The translations under genes and the position numbers were made by a program. Shown here piece after piece: positions 1 to 12,100 of a DNA stretch of 64,000 bases. Every line of letters starts with the position of its first letter. Positions within the stretch are counted from its first letter, which is position 1. Origin of the DNA: Ditylenchus dipsaci (taxonomy: Eukaryota; Nematoda; Chromadorea; Rhabditida; Anguinidae); NCBI GenBank assembly GCA_004194705.1, contig SADC01001318.1, positions 930,001-994,000 on the forward strand. Direction: 5' to 3'. Under the pieces are notes generated by a model. It saw nothing but the letters and a program-made list of their open reading frames with translations. It had not been told where the DNA came from and did no database searches.

Positions 1-477
1 CTATGCTTATGAATAGTAAAAGAAATGGATGCTTTTCTTTTATTTGCAGAAAAACCATTACAAGATATATTTAATCTTTTTGGCAAAAAAGGCAAGTGAT
101 TTTGTTTGGCCGGACTATTTTAGTTTTCTTTTATTTGCAGAGATTGGTTGTGTGTGTAATAGCACAAAGTGAATGAAAAAACAACTCTAGCTGAACCAAT
201 TTCACGTTTAAAAATATTTTATTAGCTTCTTTGTTATTCAACCAGTAAAACGATAAAGTAATGTAATAAAGAGTAATAAAATATCTATTTTGAGAAAATA
301 TATTGATATTTGTGAGCAACACTCCAATAATTGACTTGGAAACTACCAGAACTTGTAAGGGATCATTCGAATTTGAGTCCTTGGGCCTAAATTGTAGAAT
401 TTATTGCAAATTTTATTTATTTTTGGATGAGCGTTCGAAATTTGAGAGGGCAAACCTTTTTTGCAGCTGATTTGGTC

Positions 478-1278
478 TTGCAGCTGATCCACAGGAGGAC
501 CAAGCACTTTCAAAAAAAATTCCGAAAATAGTCTAATACTTTTTCTACGGCGGTTTTATCACGATTTGAGCATTTTCGTGTAAAATTTTTTTTCGCAAAA
601 AAATGGGTGGTATTTCTTTTTGTCCGTAGAAATACTCGTTTTCGTCCGTAGAATATTTTTTTTTGTCCGCAGATTTTGAATGTCCGCAGATTACTCGTTT
701 TTGTCCGTAGATTTCTCGTTTTCGTCCATAGATTAATTTTTTTGCCCATAGACTCCAAAATTTTGCGGTAATTCAAATTTTATGGTCAAAAATGACTTGG
801 ATTGCTTAAAATCTCACCCGGAGTGGCCAAAAGCCCCTGGAAGTTGGTTTTTTGGGTCCAAGTCATTTTCTGACCATAAAATTTGAATTACTGCAAAATT
901 TTGAAGTCTATGGGCAAAAAAATTAATCTATGGACGAAAACGAGAAATCTACGGACAAAAACGAGTAATCTACGGACATTCAAAATCTACGGACAAAAAA
1001 TATTCTACGGACAAAACGAGTATTCTGCGGACAAAAAGAAATATTATCCAAAAAAAATACCTTGAGGGGACCAAGGTCACATTTTAGGTGCCAAATATTT
1101 TTGGGTTGCCTTGGTTCCCCAAGGCTACTTTTTTTTGCGAAAACTCTTTTTTGCGAAAAATTTTCAAATCGTAATGAAAAACCACGAAGAAAAAGTATTA
1201 GAGTATTTTTGGAAAAAATGTTTGAATGTGCTTGGTCCGTCCTGTGGATGTGCTTGGTCCGTCCTGTGGATCAGCTGC
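478..1278. repeat. Foldback with CTACGGACAAAAACGAG units
   Basis: GCAGCTGATCCACAGGAGGAC at 478-500 is inverted at 1252-1278. The inner arms meet near 830 and carry six or more TCTACGGACAAAAACGAG-like units on each side. The region downstream of ALDH7A1 contains no gene I recognise. Confidence 0.75.
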
Positions 1279-1289
1279 AAAAATGCAAA

Positions 1290-1935
1290 TCAGTTGCAAA
1301 AATCAAGGTTCTATTTAAGAATCCGGTGCCAAAAACAGCTTGGTCCCCCCTGTTGATTCTTCATGTAAAACAATTTGGTCTCCCTGTTGTTTTTCAGTAT
1401 TAAAAAAAGATTAAAAAAAAAGAAAAAGATACCCCAGATCACAGTCAGTGTCCTTCTCTTGTCAGACAATTTTTGTCATTTTTGTAGTCAGTCTGTTCTT
1501 GACAATTACCTAACATTTTCAGGCTCAAGAGCTTCAGCTTTTGGAGTAATGTTTGAAACATTTTTGCAATTTCGATACTGGTCTTACTTATCGCTTTTTC
1601 ATTCTGAAGAAATTTTTTACATAAGAGCAAGGGTTTGTCAAAAAAAATATGTGGCTCGAGAAAGAAATTAAAAAATATATATTAGGTACATTTTGTCTTT
1701 TTGGGGGAAGTCTTGAGCATGGAAAAAATATCCTTGAATACTTCTTTGAGTGTGTATCTAGGGAACATCGAATAGATAATTATGAACTTTAATTCATTTA
1801 ATTGGTATTGATGTCTTGTGTGTAATGAAAACATCTATAGAATCTTTTTCGTAGAATACGAAAATCAACAGGGGGTCCAAGCTGCTTTTGGTACCAGATT
1901 CTTAAATAGAACCGACGAAAATCAGCTGCAAAAAA
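1290..1935. repeat. Foldback bounded by GGTCCCCCCTGTTG
   Basis: The arms AAGGTTCTATTTAAGAATCCGG ... CTTGGTCCCCCCTGTTGATT (1308-1355) and CAACAGGGGGTCCAAGCTGC ... GATTCTTAAATAGAACC (1866-1912) are inverted. The interior is AT-rich without coding sequence. The first 478 bases of the window hold nothing I can name. Confidence 0.65.
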
Positions 1936-2095
1936 AGCTTGCTCAATTTGAAAGATGTGTGAAAAAATTTGGGCATGACTCTAATTTTTCTAATCAGCTA
2001 TCCAGAACCTTGCTGTAAAGCCAAAATTTGATAGGTTTTGTAACAAAAAGACGGGTATCCGACTTGACAACCCCAGTTGTCTTTGAATTCTAAAA

Positions 2096-3188
2096 TTATA
2101 CCAGAGGCATTCCTTAGTGTAGTTGATAGTACAGCTGGAAGGTGAAAATTTTAAAAAATTTCAAGGTTTTTTGGCAATTGAAAAAAAAATTACGTTGAAC
2201 GGCGCATATATCTGTAAATTAAAAAAATTTTATTTGAATTTTTCAGTGTATATTTTTGGTGATTTTTGGTGAGTATGCATCCAGGCACTTTTTAGGCTTT
2301 TTTAAATTCGCGCCTTTTTGAGCTTTTGATTTTTCGAGTTTTTTACGTTTGAGTCCGTCCTTACAACTGTCGGCCTAAGCCTGAGACTCGGACTAATTTG
2401 AAAAAGGTGCTGAAAGCGGAGTTCGAATAGAGGCGCAAGTTTGAAAAAAAACGTCTGAATATTGCCTAAACTTTCAGTATCTATCTGTCTTTTTAGAAGC
2501 ACAAATATTTTTTTTTTGAAATTTCACTTCAAAAAAGTTTTTTCGCTTCAAAATGGCAATAAGCCAAAATATCGTTTTTACTTTAAGATGGTAAAAATAT
2601 CCTTTTTTACTCAAATGTTTTTTTGATGTCTGAGATAGATGTTCTTCTCAAACATCTCTATGCTTTTTCTTTAAATTATTTTTCGGGAGATAAATTTAGC
2701 AATCAGGGTTGTCATCAAGAAAAATGCATGTATTGCTTCGAAATATCCAAATCAACTCACTGTTTCCAGCTGTCAGAACCAGATTCACGCCCTCCACCCG
2801 TCTCTTTCTCTCCACCAAATGCACCTCCAATCTCCGCACCTGATGTCGAAATGTTGACATTCACGATGCCGCAATCACTGCCTTGTGGGCTAAAAAAGAA
2901 AAATTACAAATAACTGTACACCAAAACAAATCAGGATGAACAAACCCATCCAGTTGAAAGCATTTCCAATATTCTGGGTGAACAAACTGCTGGAGAGTCC
3001 CTGTTTGGCTTCATTGTTGACAGCTATTGCTTCCTCCAAACTTCCCACTTTCAGCACATACACGATTGGAGCAAAAGTTTCGCGGAGGACTATGGGATTG
3101 TCGTGGGCTAGACCAGTGACTATGGTTGGTAGCACAAAGTTTCCCTGCTGGTTTTCTATTACCTTGCCGCCCACATCACTTTGCCACC
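2096..3188 (-). CDS. ALDH7A1: ALDH7A1 exons 13-16 (C terminus)
   Basis: Exon 13 is 2946-3188 (GGKVMW then [13 protein letters not shown] to NAFNWM). Exon 14 is 2761-2889 ([14 protein letters not shown] to SDSWK). Exon 15 is an 18-base microexon at 2194-2211. Exon 16 starts at 2134 with CTINYTKE. Exon 13 changes frame at a GGG run (plus strand 3170-3172) and the exon 13/14 junction is one base short at another GGG (2945-2947). In exon 16 the direct frame runs on to a stop at 1990-1992, whereas one extra base after TKE restores the expected PL and reaches a stop at 2096-2098, so the C-terminal end is uncertain. Confidence 0.85.
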
Positions 3189-6100
3189 CTAAAAAAGTAT
3201 TGTTGGGGGCATGGGCGTAGCCAGGGGGGGGGGGTGGCTGAGGGGGCTATAGCCCCCCCCCCCGTCAGGTTTTTCGAAAAAAATTGTTATAAAACTCGAA
3301 AACGGTGTAGGGAAAATGACCTCTTGAGGGGCTTTAGCCCCCCCCGTCAGATTTTTCTGGCTACGCCTCTGGTTGAGGGTGTGGTCAGTGCATAACCTCG
3401 ATAATTGGCCCTCCTCAAAAGTAACAAAATGTACCAAAAAACTTTTAGCTCCAAGTTTCCTTAATCCAGCATTCAATTTCATTTTTGTCTGAATTAAATT
3501 TGTGGGCCACCTCGCTGCTGCCTTACGTTCTCGCCAATGAAAAATAATTTAGCTCAAGGAGGCATACCTAAGAGCATGCCTCCATTAAAGGAAATTTTTT
3601 AAGCTGTAACTGAAATGTGCCCTCAAAAGTCTGAATTTCACGAGCAAAGCTTTACATTGCCTTTTTTTAAATTTTCGTTATTATTTTTTCAATTTTATTG
3701 CCTTTCTTGTATCCCTGAATCTTGGATTTCCAATGAGCTATCAGACTTCGCTGGTTAATTTAAAAATGTAGAGCTCACGAAATTTTAAAAAGAAAAAATC
3801 TGAAAAAAACCTCTCGAACTTCTTTTTTTAATTCGCGATCTCTACAAAGTAGATAGATCATTGGAAAGCCAACATCCATTTAAAAAATGGCGCTAGTATA
3901 GAATAACCACCTCTCGAAAAATTAGAACAAAAGCTCAAAGAAAAATGTCAATATTAAATTGAAATTCAGACTTTTGAGGGCGCATTTCAATTTGACCCAT
4001 TTTTGATCCTAAAAAAGTTTTCAATTGAATTAGAAAAAATTATCTGGCGCGCAATTGTTAAAATAACATGGGTACAGGGTAGAGCTGTGCATCGGGATTT
4101 CGGGATTTAACTTCGAATGCGTTTTTGACCCCCTTTTTGACGGAAATTCATAGCTGGAAATTTTAGACGCTATATGCTACTTTTTATTCCCCCCATCCAT
4201 TGGTTCTCATGGTTTTTGTATTTTATTAGAAAATTTTTGATCTGCAACCCTGAATCCCGAAACCGACAAATCGGGATCCCGAAATCCTCAATTTTGGGAT
4301 TCAAGGTAGCAGGTCAAAAATTTTCATACAAAATACAAAAAGCAAAAGAAGCAATGGATAGAGGAATAAAAAGTAGCATATAGCGTCTGAAATTTTCAGC
4401 TATGAATTTTCGTCAAAAAGTGGGTAAAAAATAATTTAGAAAGTAAAATCCCGAAATCCCGATGCACAGCTCTAATACAGGGGAATCATGGATTTTTTAG
4501 CTAGAACATGTTTGTAACCTTTCAAATCATTCTAAATAGATACATTTTGCTACTTTTAGTCGGCTGGATTCATAGAGATTGTGTGGTATACGATTTTTTT
4601 ATACTCACCGATGCGATAGTTTCTGCCACAACAGCCTTATATTTCATCACAGCCATCTGGTTGTGTAGTGGGCCAATAAGTGTTTTTGCCTCAAGTGGAT
4701 CTCCAATACGGGACTCCAGCTGTTTGTATGCCTTGACCAAGCGTTCAAGCAACTAAAATTTGAGTATTTGATGCTGTCTGAGCCAGCTTTTAGGTACGTG
4801 GCAAACCAAAAAAAAGAGGATTTGGTCAAAAGATTATAAATGGCGTGCCTCATCATAAACCTTTTCGTGAACTATCAAGCGCCGTGTGGTGGTACATCTC
4901 TGAATAATCACACAAAATTACGAATCCAAGCAGAGACCAGAGATATCCAGTTCATAACCAACCTGTCCAGCAGTGCCGACGCAGGCAAAAACTGTAGCTG
5001 GCACAACCATGTTTAGGTCAGCGTCCTCCATAACCACCTGGAATTAAAAATAAATAAAATTTGAGCAAGATGGCCAATTGAGTTACTAAAGCATTGTTTC
5101 CACCCAGTTCCAGTAAAACCTGAATACAAGTGGCGCGTTTAACTGTAAAAAAGGTTTTATGTTTCCAACCTTTCCGAATCTGGCCTGTACTGTCTGCCCA
5201 ACAATTCTACCAACTTCAGTGGAGCCTGTGAAGGATACTAGTTTCACCTGCTCATCCTTAGCCAGAGCGACTCCAACTTGAAAAACTTAGGTTTAGTATT
5301 GCTAAACACTCCAACGCCTTCTTTTACGCTACGTCAAATCTATTTCGGGTGCAGTTTTTCTTGCTCTGTCGAATGGTATATCTCGATAGCTCAAAAAACT
5401 CTCAAAAAAATTCCAAATCAATTTTGACGTAAAACTGATATTACGCTAGAGAAACCCTGATTTTAAACACAGGATTCGAGTTCAGCATGGTCGATTTCCT
5501 CGACAAACTGCTCTTAAACCTTATAACTTGCTGTGAAATTCTGAATTCCACTCAAGACAAAAAACATTTGAATTTCAAAAAATGCGAGACTTGAATAATT
5601 GTTGTCTCGAGCGGAATTTGAAATTTCACAGCAAGTTATAAAGTTTAAAGGGCATACCAGCGGGCTAAGATTCATTTGCGCCCTCAAAATGCTCATTTAC
5701 GCCCTCAAATTTATTATTTACGCCCTCAAATCGATCAAATTGGGTGGGAATTCCCTATTTTAGATGGCAATATTTTCAGAACTCGAATGTCTGACTGTGT
5801 TTAGACTTTCCAAACCGGTATCTTCAGTTCCCCTGAGCCATATGTAGGAGAACGCATGAGGAGCTCACTCGAGCGACCCTGGGAACCGGAAAAAATTTGC
5901 ACTATATCGAGGTTCGCACTAAATCGGGGTTCCACTTTCGAGACTTTCAAAGACTTTTGACCAAGTCCATCGAATTCGAGGTCGCACTAAATCGGGGTTT
6001 GACTATACCAGTGAGAGAGAGGTAAGTTTTCTCAGGTGGAGGTGCACTGGTGATGGTACCTAGGTGAAGTACCTATGTGGGTACCAAGTGGTCGTCCACT

Positions 6101-9100
6101 TGGATCAAAATTTTTTTAACGTTTTTCATGTTCCGAAACCTGTTTTCTGGATTGATTCGGGCATTCTGAAGATGTTTTGACGGTGGTAAAATGCCGTGTT
6201 CTCAAGTATTTTTTGAGTGTTGTGTCGCGAGCGGCCACGGCCAACAGCTCGTGAATTGGAAAAAGGGGGAATGGAGGGGATATTTGATCCCACTCCCTTT
6301 GGATCCGCAGGGAAATGCCTTAACCAGTAGGCCACCAAACCCCAGACTGGGAAAGTGAATAATTTTGTAGACATCACTTGCGTCGAAGACGCAACACTCC
6401 CCACCGAGGAGAAGTGGGTGCTTGGCTTGTTTTAGCCAGCTGGAGTGTTTCCCAGGCCGTAATTTTTTGTTGTTGTTTTGCCTGGTCTGTTCATCTGCAG
6501 CCAACAGTCCTTTTCTTTTTGCTTTTTGTAGACTGCTGACCAGGTTGTGGGTGAGTAAGCTGTTGGTTGGAGCTGTTTCCTTCTTTTGCTACTAGGCTTA
6601 TTCTCTCTGTGCTTTTCTTTAAGCTGGAGGGCTCTTCGCTGGGAGACTGCTGTGTCCTTTTTGCTTCTCTGCCTGCTGGACCTGTTCTTTGACTAATGGA
6701 CCAGGAAGTTGCAGGTCGGTTGCACGCCAAGATCGCCATGTCGCGAGCGGCCACGGCCAACAGCTCGTGAATTGGAAAAAGGGGAATGGAGGGGATATTT
6801 GATCCCACTCCCTTTGGATCCGCAGGGAAACGCCTTAACCAGTAGGCCACCAAACCCCAGACTGGGAAAGTGAATAATTTTGTAGACATCACTTGCGTCG
6901 AAGACGCAACAGTTGTGAAATAATTAATTTTGGTGAAATCAATTATTCACCAAAACTCAAAATATACTCGAGAACACGGGATTTTACCACTGTCAAACCA
7001 TCTTCAGCATGCCCGAATTAGTCCAGAAAACAGGTTTTGGAACATGAAAAATGTAAAAATTTTATGATATAAGTGGACGATCGGCTGGTTTCGCTGGTTG
7101 AGACTAAAAAATTTGAATTCCCGCAAAATTTTGGCTAAAATAAGCATTTTGGTCGATTTGAGGGCGTAAAAAAGAAATTTGAGGGCGTAAATGAGTAATT
7201 TGAGGGCGTAAATGAGCATTCTGAGGGTGCAAACTACTTATAGCCATACCAGCGCGTTACACGGTCAATTTCAAATTTTCAAAAGGCGGGGACTACACTT
7301 TCAAGACAAAAAACATTTGATTTCAAAATGTTCCTTCAAATTATTTTATTATCGTTACCGAAAAAACTTGCCACCGAAAGACTTTTCTTGTCATTTTTTG
7401 TTTTTGGTGGCTGTTTTTCGTTTAATTTTTTGTATTTTCAGGCCAGTATCATTGGCTAAGCAAAGCTACCCTGGGATCAACAACACCTGAAAGGCTATGA
7501 ATTTTTTGGACAGCAGCAGGGCGATATTCTCTAATTTTTCTTCACTTTTTAGGTTTATTACTCCAATAAAAGTAATTCTGATTTCGTTTTTTAGGCTCTC
7601 TTTGTAGTGATAAACCTAAAAAAGTTAAGTAAAATTAGAGACTATCGCTTCAAATTAAATGTTTTTTGTCTTGAAAGTGTGGTCCCCGCCTTTTTGAAAA
7701 TTTGAAATTGACCGTGTAACGCGCTGGTATGCCCCTTTAAGAGCCGTTTCTCAAGGAAATCAAACATGCTGGACTCGAATCTGGTGTTAAAAATGGCTGA
7801 CATCAGACTGAGCTTTTCAAAATTCATTTTGTTGACAACTCATCCTTTTGACAATTCGGCTTTTTAAATTCAAACTTCCGAAATTCGTTTTAAGGCGATT
7901 CATTCAAATTATCATTCAAATTTTTGTTAGCTCATTCTAACCAGGATCCATTCATTCTGTGTGAGGCTGTCCGTCGCCAAATGGTTAACTCGCCAACTTT
8001 ATGTCACCAAATGATTAGTTCACTGAAAGACAATTACCAAATGACAGTTTCACCCGAATGGACTAAAATCGAAAGTTACTAAAATCTAAAAATAGAATAA
8101 ATTTTACAGCCTAAAATTGCATGGTGAAACCGATCTGTTGACCAAAATTTCGATTTCGCCCACCGAAACCCCGAAAACCAAGGTAGGTACCACTTGTTCA
8201 AGTGAATATCCATCCATATGACCCGGAATTTTTTTTTATGTCAGAATCGAAAACCAATTACCTTATCATACGTAAAATCGTGCGGCAAATCGAGTTTTAT
8301 ACAACCGAAACTACGAATCCACCCACCGAACCCCAAAACCGGTGGTCGGTATCCTTAGGGTCAGGTGGATATCCACCTGGATGGCCTGAAAAATAAAGTT
8401 CAGTCACATTTTTAAACAAACCACGATATCATACGTAAAATCGTGTAAGGAATTGGGTTCAATAAGACCGAGTTTGAGATTTCCCCTCTTGAAGGCTGAA
8501 ACCTGGGCGGGTACGAGCTGGTCAGGTACCCACTTGGGTATCCAGATGGATAGTCAAAAAAATAAAAATTTAGTCAAATCGAATAATAAACCATCCTATC
8601 GTATGTAAAATCGCGCTAAAAATTTGTTTTGTTAAGACCAAATTCCTATTTTACTTAGGCGGAGGCCGATACCAAGGGTAGGTACTAACTGATCTACCTG
8701 GATGGGCTAAAAAATAAAAATTCCGTCAAAATTTAAAAAATCAATTATTTGAAAGTGAAATCGTGTGAAAAATTAAATTTGTTAATACTATAATTGCATT
8801 TTTCGCCATTTAAATCTCAAAACGGTTGGTGTTTTCTAGGGTATCTACCTGACCAGGTGATACCACCCAGGTTTCTCTCTTCAGGTAAGGAAAATCTCAA
8901 ATATGGTATTATCAAACACAATTCCTAGCACGGTTTTGCGTATGACATCATGGATGGTTTTTGATTACGACCATCTTTTGATTGTTCAGTCCATCTAGGG
9001 CAATATCCACCTGGGTATTAGTGCAGAAGCCGTTGGCAAAATTTGCCTTCGTCCCCTGTTGTTTTTTATTGAAAAACAACTTGGTCCCCCTGTCCATCAT

Positions 9101-12100
9101 GGTTATGTTAACACTAGAAAGACGGCCTGTAAGAGCGGTATATTCTGGTGCAGTTTTGAACGCTGAATCCGAATTTCTCAGCAGAATTGGCTAATCAGCC
9201 CTTAAATGGGGTTAAATTTGCGATTTTTGAAACCGGATGTTTTGAACATTTTTTAAGCACAATTATTTTTTTAATGAGCTGTAAAACGCAAGTCTTGTGG
9301 GTTATCTTGAACATCCTTTATACCAAAATGTAGCGCAGGACAAGGGCTTTCAAATGACATATTACATGCCTATACTTCTCTTGCAATTGCTAGACTTGAC
9401 TCAATAGCAATTGAATTAACCGAAATTTTGAAATTTCCGGACTTTTGCAAACCTGTGATCAAAACCCATCTTAAAAATCCCGTTAGCAAATTCAGAGCCC
9501 AGATTCGGATTCTCCGGCTAAAAGTGCCCTTAGGAATCACTTTTCTGCAAAGTTGGCGTAGATAAAACGACTCTTTCGACACGAAAGAATTAAAATTAAC
9601 GCTTGCTAAATTCTTTGCTTAAAACCAAATTTCGCTTTTGATCATAGTATAATGTGTTTTATATTCACAGTAAAATGACAAAATAATTTCAATTTCATAG
9701 TAAACAATGCAATACTATTCTCTGCGTTTCCTTGTAACATCGTTTGTGCATTTTTGACACAATATTGGACTGGACTGTTTGTGTTCGGCACATAGAGGCG
9801 CGGCGCACGATGTACATGTATCCGTTCCATACTTACGGTTTCCTGGTGTATTCAATTATGCGCTTTTCAATTATGCGCGTCTTTAGATGTCGCGCGCAAA
9901 AGGAAACCCCTTCTCGCGAAAAATCCCTGGACCGACTTTCGGTACTATTGCTGTTTACACACCCCCCACCCACCCACATTTTTTTTTAAAGTGTTCCCAA
10001 ACACCCTATATCGACCTAAAATCACCTTATTTTTTATCGACCAGAATTCAAAAATAATGTATTTTTTGAACTTCTAAGGTGCTTTAGGTTGCTCTGTCGA
10101 ATGCTATATCTCGATAACTCAAAAAATGACTTTATCACACTTTTCGTTCCGTTCGTTAGTATTAACAACGTTTTCGAAAAATGACACAATTTTTTCCCTA
10201 AAGTAAAATTTTTACATAGTTTTGTCGTAAATACTTTGATGATATGTCATTAGAAAGCCCGTTATCTGGGATTTCTTTTGCACATCAAATAACTGAAATC
10301 TGTAATAAAAATTGTCAAGATCCACCCCTTTGAAGTTGCATGTGGAAAAATCATGACTTGCCTGGTTCAGAAGGGCAGCTGACCACCACATAGTGACGTT
10401 ATTTCAATTTTTTTTTCATTATCGTGTTCAGCGTGAAATTTCATACCAGAATATGCACTTAGTACACTCCGTCTTTCCAGTGTTAGAAAAGTATTGTCCG
10501 AAAAAAATTACCATCAGCCTCTCCACAGACCAGAGAGCAAATGGCAGTGGGCAGGTTGTTGCGCTTTAGCACATCTTCAATAAGGCGGGTGACAGCAATG
10601 GAGATCAGTGGAGTGCTCTGAAAATCACGGTTGTGATCGGCGTTTTATATGGTAATAGAATTGGACATACTGGAGCCGGTTTCCACAGGAGCGAATTGCC
10701 ACACACAAGCGCTAAGGCATTGTTCCATCCTTTAAACAAATAAATTTGATAGTGCAGGTTCTGCCAGACTTTCACTGACTTTTTGTCTTTTTTAGAACGG
10801 CAGAAAATAGAAACGAGTAATCCAAAATTTTTCAAACAAAATTTTAATCCAAAATTTAAAGGGGGGAACCTTATATACGCATCGCCTTAGGTCACAGGTT
10901 CGACTACCACTGGGTGTAAACCCTGTTTTTTTTCCTTTTATTTACAAGTTTATTTTCAAAATGTAGCCAAGGTTCTGGGCTTTCCTGTGAGCTATCATAC
11001 AGATGAAAAGCTTTTGGTGGTCATTTGCTCAAAAGCGCTGAATTAAGGCAGTCGTTGACAGAAAATCAGTGCTGGAAATGGTTGCAATCATTGAACTTAT
11101 GTACGGATTTTTCAGCTTGGTTTCTAACAAAACAAGGCCTAGATTTTAATTTTAGGTAAAGTTTTGTTAGAAACCAAGTTGAAAAATTCGTACGTAAATC
11201 CAACGATAAAGAAAAAATTTTGAATTGGCGGTGGACAGCCGTTGTCGGAGACGGCAATGGCCCTTTAAGAAATAAAAATGTACAGAGTTTGAGACGATAT
11301 AAAACAAAGTACGCATCATTTGGCTGGTTTTCTTTTCATTTTCGTGGTCATTTGCTCAAAATAGCAAAATTGAGGCAGTTACTGACAGTATAGTGGTTCT
11401 GGAAACGGCTGCAATCGATTGCTCGATGATTTTTGGACCTTAAAGTAAAAAACTTACTAAAAAAGTAAATTAAAACACCCCCAGAGGGACTTGAACTTTC
11501 GACAATAGGCGATGCGTATATAAAGTTACCTCCCCTTTAAGCTCCGAAATCGTCTTACCATACACAGCGCACGGGAAATTGAAGGCTGAAATGACTCCGA
11601 TAACACCCAGTGGATTCCATTGCTACAAATGCTTTATTCACTATATATTTAAAACCAAAAAAAATTAAAAAACTCCAATAAAACATGTCTATAATATTTT
11701 CGTTTTCAAAATTTTTTTCATAATTTGGTGGTACCCCTTCCTTTCAGATGGAATCACCTTTCCTGCAAACATTCGGGAGAGACCAACGGCATAGTCGCAA
11801 ATGTCAATGTATTCCTGCACCTCGCCCACTCCTTCTGGCAATATCTTTCCCATTTCAAGAGAGACCTGTGAATGTTGCAATAATCAGGTATTTCACAGAG
11901 TTTCCCAGGGTTGTCCAACTAGCTAACCAATTTAAAATCGCCCGATTTTTAGCCAAATGTCAGCTAGAACTACCACACGTCGAGCTCTCTGTGATCCAAA
12001 AATATCATTTTTTGTTAAAAACGTAAAAAGAAGCTTTTTATCCGATTTTTAACACTTAATTTTTATTATTTTTCTGTCAATTTTAACCAAATATTTAAAA

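Larger units (their letters stand above)
5480..7860. repeat. Inverted GAGGGCGTAAATGAG arrays around SINE copies
   Basis: TTTACGCCCTCAAAT units at 5690-5735 are mirrored by ATTTGAGGGCGTAAATGAG units at 7150-7215. Outside them, ATAACTTGCTGTGAAATT is a local hairpin (5520-5640), and AAGACAAAAAACATTTGA with GCGGGGACTACACTTTC is inverted at 7270-7325 and 7655-7690. All lie in ALDH7A1 intron 7. Confidence 0.6.

Noticed and set aside
6226..6910. LTR retrotransposon suggested by two direct repeats of 165 bp
   Set aside because: The repeats contain box A/B-like tRNA sequences and lack TG...CA ends, primer-binding site or retroviral-type genes between them.
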